Shown piece by piece: positions 60,269-64,000 of a stretch of 64,000 nt of DNA. Source of the stretch: Nelumbo lutea (taxonomy: Eukaryota > Streptophyta > Magnoliopsida > Proteales > Nelumbonaceae). Location of the stretch: contig JAKGHH010000003.1 of the NCBI GenBank assembly GCA_022828595.1, forward strand, positions 53,185,759 through 53,249,758, read 5' to 3'. Within the stretch, counting starts at the first letter, position 1; each line of letters starts with the position of its first letter. Position numbers and translations under genes: made by a program. The notes under the pieces are model-generated. The model saw nothing but the letters and a program-made list of their open reading frames with translations. It was not told where the DNA came from and did not search any database.

Positions 60269-63236
60269 ATGCTGAAAGAATCGGCTTCTTTGCTGTTGAT
60301 TTTTTCTCTCTTTTTCTCTGTTTCTGCCATGGAGAATGGATTCCCACGCTGTAACTGCGATGACGAAGGCTTCTGGAGCGTGGACGACATTCTAGAATGC
60401 CAGAGGGTGAGCGATTTCCTGATCGCAGTAGCGTACTTTTCAATCCCTGTTGAGCTCCTTTACTTCGTTAGCTGCTCCAACGTCCCATTCAAATGGGTCC
60501 TCTTTCAGTTCATTGCCTTCATAGTCCTCTGCGGGATGACTCATTTGCTGAACGGGTGGACTTATGCCCCGCATACATTCCAGCTGATGCTGGTGCTCAC
60601 CATCTTCAAATTTCTTACTGCCTTGGTCTCCAGTGCAACTGCTATCACTCTGATAACTCTCATTCCTCTGCTTCTCAAAGTAAAGGTAAGAGAGCTCTTT
60701 TTGAAGAAGAAGGCCTGGGAGCTTAATAGACAGGTAGGGAAGATGAAGAAACTGAAGGAAGCCAGTTTGCATGTTCGAGAGCTGACCCAAGAGATTCGGA
60801 AATCACTGGATAGGCATACCATCTTATACACCACTCTGCTCAAGCTGTCCAATACTTTGGACCTGCAGAACTGTGCGGTTTGGATGCCCAACGAGATTAA
60901 AACAGAGATGAACTTGACCCACGAGTTGAAAGGGAGGAGTTCGTTGATTCACTCTTGCCCTGCTATCCTAATAAATGATCCGGATGTAAAAGAAGTTAAG
61001 GAGAGCAGGGGAGTGAAGATCCTGAGGCCAGACTCAGCTCTTGGTATTGCAAGCAGTGGTGGATTTGGTGAGCCTGGTGCTGTGGCGGCAATTCGGATGC
61101 CCATGTTGCGGGTAGCAAACTTCAAAGGAGGGACACCAGAATTAATCCCACAATGTTATGCAATACTGGTTTTGGTTCTTCCAAACACAGGTGGTAGAGT
61201 TTGGACTTTCCATGAATTGGAGATAGTGGAGGTGGTTGCTGATCAGGTGGCTGTTGCTCTATCCCATGCTGCAGTTCTGGAAGAGTCTCAGCTCATGAGA
61301 GACAAACTAGCAGAGCAGAACCGGGCACTGCAACAGGTTAGGGAGAAAATATTTTTGGCAAGCCAAGCCAGAAATTCATTTCAGAATGTGATGAGCCACG
61401 GTATGAGGAGGCCAATGCACTCTATCTTGGGACTGCTCTCTGTGATACAGCATGAGAATCTGAGCAGTGAGCAGCACATCATAGTTGAATCAATGCTAAA
61501 GACCAGCATTGTACTCTCAACCCTGATAAATGATGTAATGGAGATTTCAAGTGCGGATAATGGAAGGTTTCCGCTAGAAATGAGATCTTTCCAGCTGCAC
61601 ACGATGATCAAGGAAGCAGCTTGTCTTGCCAAGTGTCTATGTGTTTGTAAAGGTTTCTCTTTCACCATGGAGGTTGAGAACTCAGTGCCTGATCAGGTAA
61701 TGGGAGATGAGAGAAGAATTTTTCAGGTGATATTGCATATGGTTGGGAATATTCTGAAGGGATGTGAGGGAGGAGGGTATGTAACATTTCATGTCTCCAA
61801 GGAAAGTGGAAGTGTGGGTAGGAATGACCAGAAATGGGAAATGTGGAGACCAAGCTCATTCAGTGACCATGCTTATATAAAGTTTGAAATTGGTATTAGA
61901 AATTATGGTTCACAACCAGAAGGCTCAGCATCAATGGTACAATTCACTGGAAGGAGACACAGCACTGAGAGAATCGAGGAAGATCTTAGCTTCAGTATGT
62001 GCAAAAAACTTGTGCAGGTAAAATCTAAATCTTTTGTCTATATTATGAGTTACTTTTGTCTCTATGATTAAAAGGATTGTCTTAGATTATCTGCAAATAT
62101 GCAGAGGAAGTCATAGCATTACCCCAGATAACAGAAATTGATATTAAACTGTCCTTAAGACATGTAGAAAACATAAAACTGATGTTCATCTCTCACAATG
62201 ATAATTCATCTCTATATTAGGATTCTGGATTTTTCATATTTGGAGGCTTCAAGGCATTGCAATTAAACATTTTATTTTCCTTGATAAAAAATTTCAACAT
62301 TTTATTTTCAAAATTATTAAGAAGACAACTATATATTCTAACAAACTTTCTCAGAAAGTCATTAGGAGTTTACGACCTTGAACAGGATATGCCAAGCCAT
62401 AAAATCTTTTATATTTACTCATGGAAATTGGCCAGTAAGGTTTGCCAAATTATTATTTTTTTATATGTATTGCGAAATTATCTTCATTCTTATGGGTTGT
62501 ATGTGCTTGTATTAACTCTAATGTGTGGCTCATATTTGGTTATCTGCTTGGGCTTGGTTCATGCTTCTATTGATAACTCTAATGAAGTATATATAACTGA
62601 TGGATATATACATAATTGAACAACTTGTATGCCTTGGTGGTTAATTTTGCATCTTATATTTTCAGAATTTACTATCTTGATTTTGAAACCAATATGCAGA
62701 TGATGAAAGGGAACATTTGGGTAGTCCCAAACACTAAGGATTTTGTACAAAGCATGAGACTTATCCTTAAGTTTCAACTCCAACCATCTATAGGAGGAGG
62801 CATCTTTGAACCAGGTGGATCATCAGAGCAGCTACCTTCAGAATTCAGAGGCCTTAAAGTTATATTAGCTGATTATGATGACATCAATAGGGCTGTGACA
62901 CGAAAGCTCCTTGAGAAGCTCGGTTGTCAAGTTGCTGTCGTTTCCTCTGGGTTTGAATGCCTTAGTGCTCTTGGGCCCTCTGCAACTTCATTTCACATCA
63001 TTCTTTTGGACCTCAATATGCCTGAGATGGATGGATTTGAAGTTGCAACTAGAGTACGAAAGTTCCAAAGCCGGAGCTGGCCATTGATTATAGCCCTGAC
63101 AGCTAGTGCAGACCACAATGTGTGGGAACGGTGCCTGCAGGTGGGAATGAATGGTCTCATCCACAAACCAGTTATGCTGCATGGAATTGCAGATGAGCTC
63201 CACAGAGTCCTGCAACGAGCAAGCAAAGGTGTGTGA
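60269..63236 (+). CDS. ETR2: Subfamily-II ethylene receptor (ETR2/EIN4 type)
   Basis: Two coding exons, 60269-62017 and 62700-63236 (stop included), join in phase 0 to give 761 aa, close to Arabidopsis ETR2 and EIN4. The start gives the extra N-terminal hydrophobic segment of subfamily II. Order: hydrophobic leader (7-20), Cys28/Cys30 of the intersubunit disulfide region, three membrane segments (about 48-68, 77-97, 105-135) with the copper/ethylene ligands Cys88 and His92 in [14 protein letters not shown] domain (about 180-335), coiled coil, a degenerate histidine-kinase domain retaining His377 ([14 protein letters not shown]) but without recognisable N, G1 and G2 boxes, and a receiver domain (about 636-755) with Asp687, Thr717 and Lys739. 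Known role: ER-membrane ethylene sensor that, without ligand, activates CTR1-type kinases to repress the response. The receiver's acidic pair is Asp641-Tyr642, not Asp-Asp. ETR2 is preferred over EIN4 because of the linked SUP gene. Confidence 0.95.
62018..62699 (+). other. ETR2 intron between kinase-like and receiver regions
   Basis: Donor cag|gtaaaa after 62017 and acceptor atatgcag|atg at 62699, phase 0, 682 bp, AT-rich. The junction restores ...[12 protein letters not shown]..., exactly where Arabidopsis EIN4 reads LAQMMQGNIW. Retention would add a short tail and a stop at 62071. Confidence 0.92.
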
Positions 63237-64000
63237 CTATGAGGATAGTTGTCATAAATTAGTAGTCTGCAATTGGTTGCAAGATTCTTTCTTACAGTTT
63301 GTGATCTCTGTCAAATAATAGAAACAACTATGTTATGTCTTCCCCTCCAAATTCCAGTATAGAGATTTTACACAGCCTTCACACTCAAAATTGTACACAA
63401 AATTTTATTTCTTTGGTTTATTTAATTAAATATGGCATTATCTTGTAGACTGATTCACAGTTGATCAAAATTATCTATACAACAATCCAGTGAGTGATGC
63501 CCACAAGGGAAGCGTTTTAAATTTAATGGCAGAAGTGATGTAATGGGGTAGAGCATTTCGAACCCTAGTGTGAGATTATTGAGGGGCCCATCAGGACTTG
63601 GTTTTATAAATAAGGTTCTAAGCATATCAATGGATCAAACCTGTCGATCTTTTATTTTATTTTATCTTTTATGGGTGAACATTGTGGATCAAGTACATGG
63701 TGTTGGACTCCGTGTAGTGTGTGTTATCTACTTTTGTTCCAAATGACTCCAGATCTATCACATTTTTCCTGCCCTTCCATTTTGTCAGTGGTAATTGTCC
63801 CAAATGCTGGACCTATACCATGCACTAGATGGACAACGTTCAAGGTACTGTATTTAAAGATGAGTTTCACCAACTTGTATGCTTAGCCTTCCTCTTTTTC
63901 TGTGGTATGGTTGTACTGTAGTATGTACTATGTAATTTAGCTAGCTCTGAAATCCTGTCCTTGAACCTATTATTTCTGGATCAACTATGCATTTTAATTG
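63237..64000. other. 3' UTR and downstream flank of the ethylene receptor
   Basis: Contains AATAAA-like variants (aaataata near 63312) but no decisive poly(A) signal. The open frame at 63671-63886 is unremarkable. No further gene begins before the window ends. Confidence 0.4.

Noticed and set aside
62257..62619. 120-codon frame inside the ETR2 intron
   Set aside because: Begins at a non-ATG codon, hydrophobic because of AT-rich intron DNA, and is removed by a well-supported intron.

Overview
This is nuclear DNA from a flowering plant, AT-rich and gene-poor. The evidence is three plant-specific genes with EAR-motif zinc fingers or a plant ethylene-receptor architecture, canonical GT-AG introns, plant transposon families, and no bacterial operon structure. 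The species cannot be named from the sequence; the low gene density and heavily decayed repeats fit a medium-to-large angiosperm genome.

Three confident protein-coding genes are present, all on the + strand. (1) A SUPERMAN (SUP) orthologue at 4029-4715, a single-exon CDS of 228 aa. (2) A second single-C2H2 SUP-family gene at 15840-16388, 182 aa, best matched to the URO/TAC1-like branch. (3) A subfamily-II ethylene receptor (ETR2/EIN4 type) at 60269-63236, two coding exons and 761 aa. In Arabidopsis the neighbours SUP (At3g23130), URO (At3g23140) and ETR2 (At3g23150) stand in the same order, so the window appears to be a conserved micro-syntenic block. The gap between the second zinc finger and the receptor has grown to about 44 kb through transposon insertion.

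Layout. 1-16.4 kb holds the two zinc-finger genes with three small hAT-like elements, a 115-bp tandem duplication and GA/CT tracts around SUP. 16.4-24.5 kb is intergenic DNA with small MITEs, a 130-bp tandem duplication and a long microRNA-like foldback at 21.5-21.7 kb. 24.5-29.4 kb is a decayed CACTA (En/Spm) element with dense subterminal repeats, an internal palindrome and a minus-strand fragment of its accessory gene, interrupted by another TIR element. 29.4-37.2 kb is repeat debris, including a 1.6-kb nested element that carries a striking compound trinucleotide microsatellite. 37.2-44.7 kb is a truncated Ty3/gypsy-like element (LTR/leader, minisatellites, broken gag) with a clean hAT insertion at about 39.64 kb. 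44.7-59.0 kb is a dense mosaic of small DNA transposons, a broken Ty1/copia reverse-transcriptase fragment, Helitron-like repeat arrays and three hAT elements with perfect 8-bp target duplications. 59.0-64.0 kb holds the receptor promoter/leader, gene and 3' flank.

Functionally, the two zinc-finger genes are expected to be short EAR-type transcriptional repressors acting in floral or organ patterning and auxin-related growth, and the receptor is an ER-membrane ethylene sensor. Nothing in the sequence indicates that they act in one pathway; their linkage looks ancestral. I found no CRISPR array, rRNA gene or convincing tRNA gene, and no clearly novel gene system.
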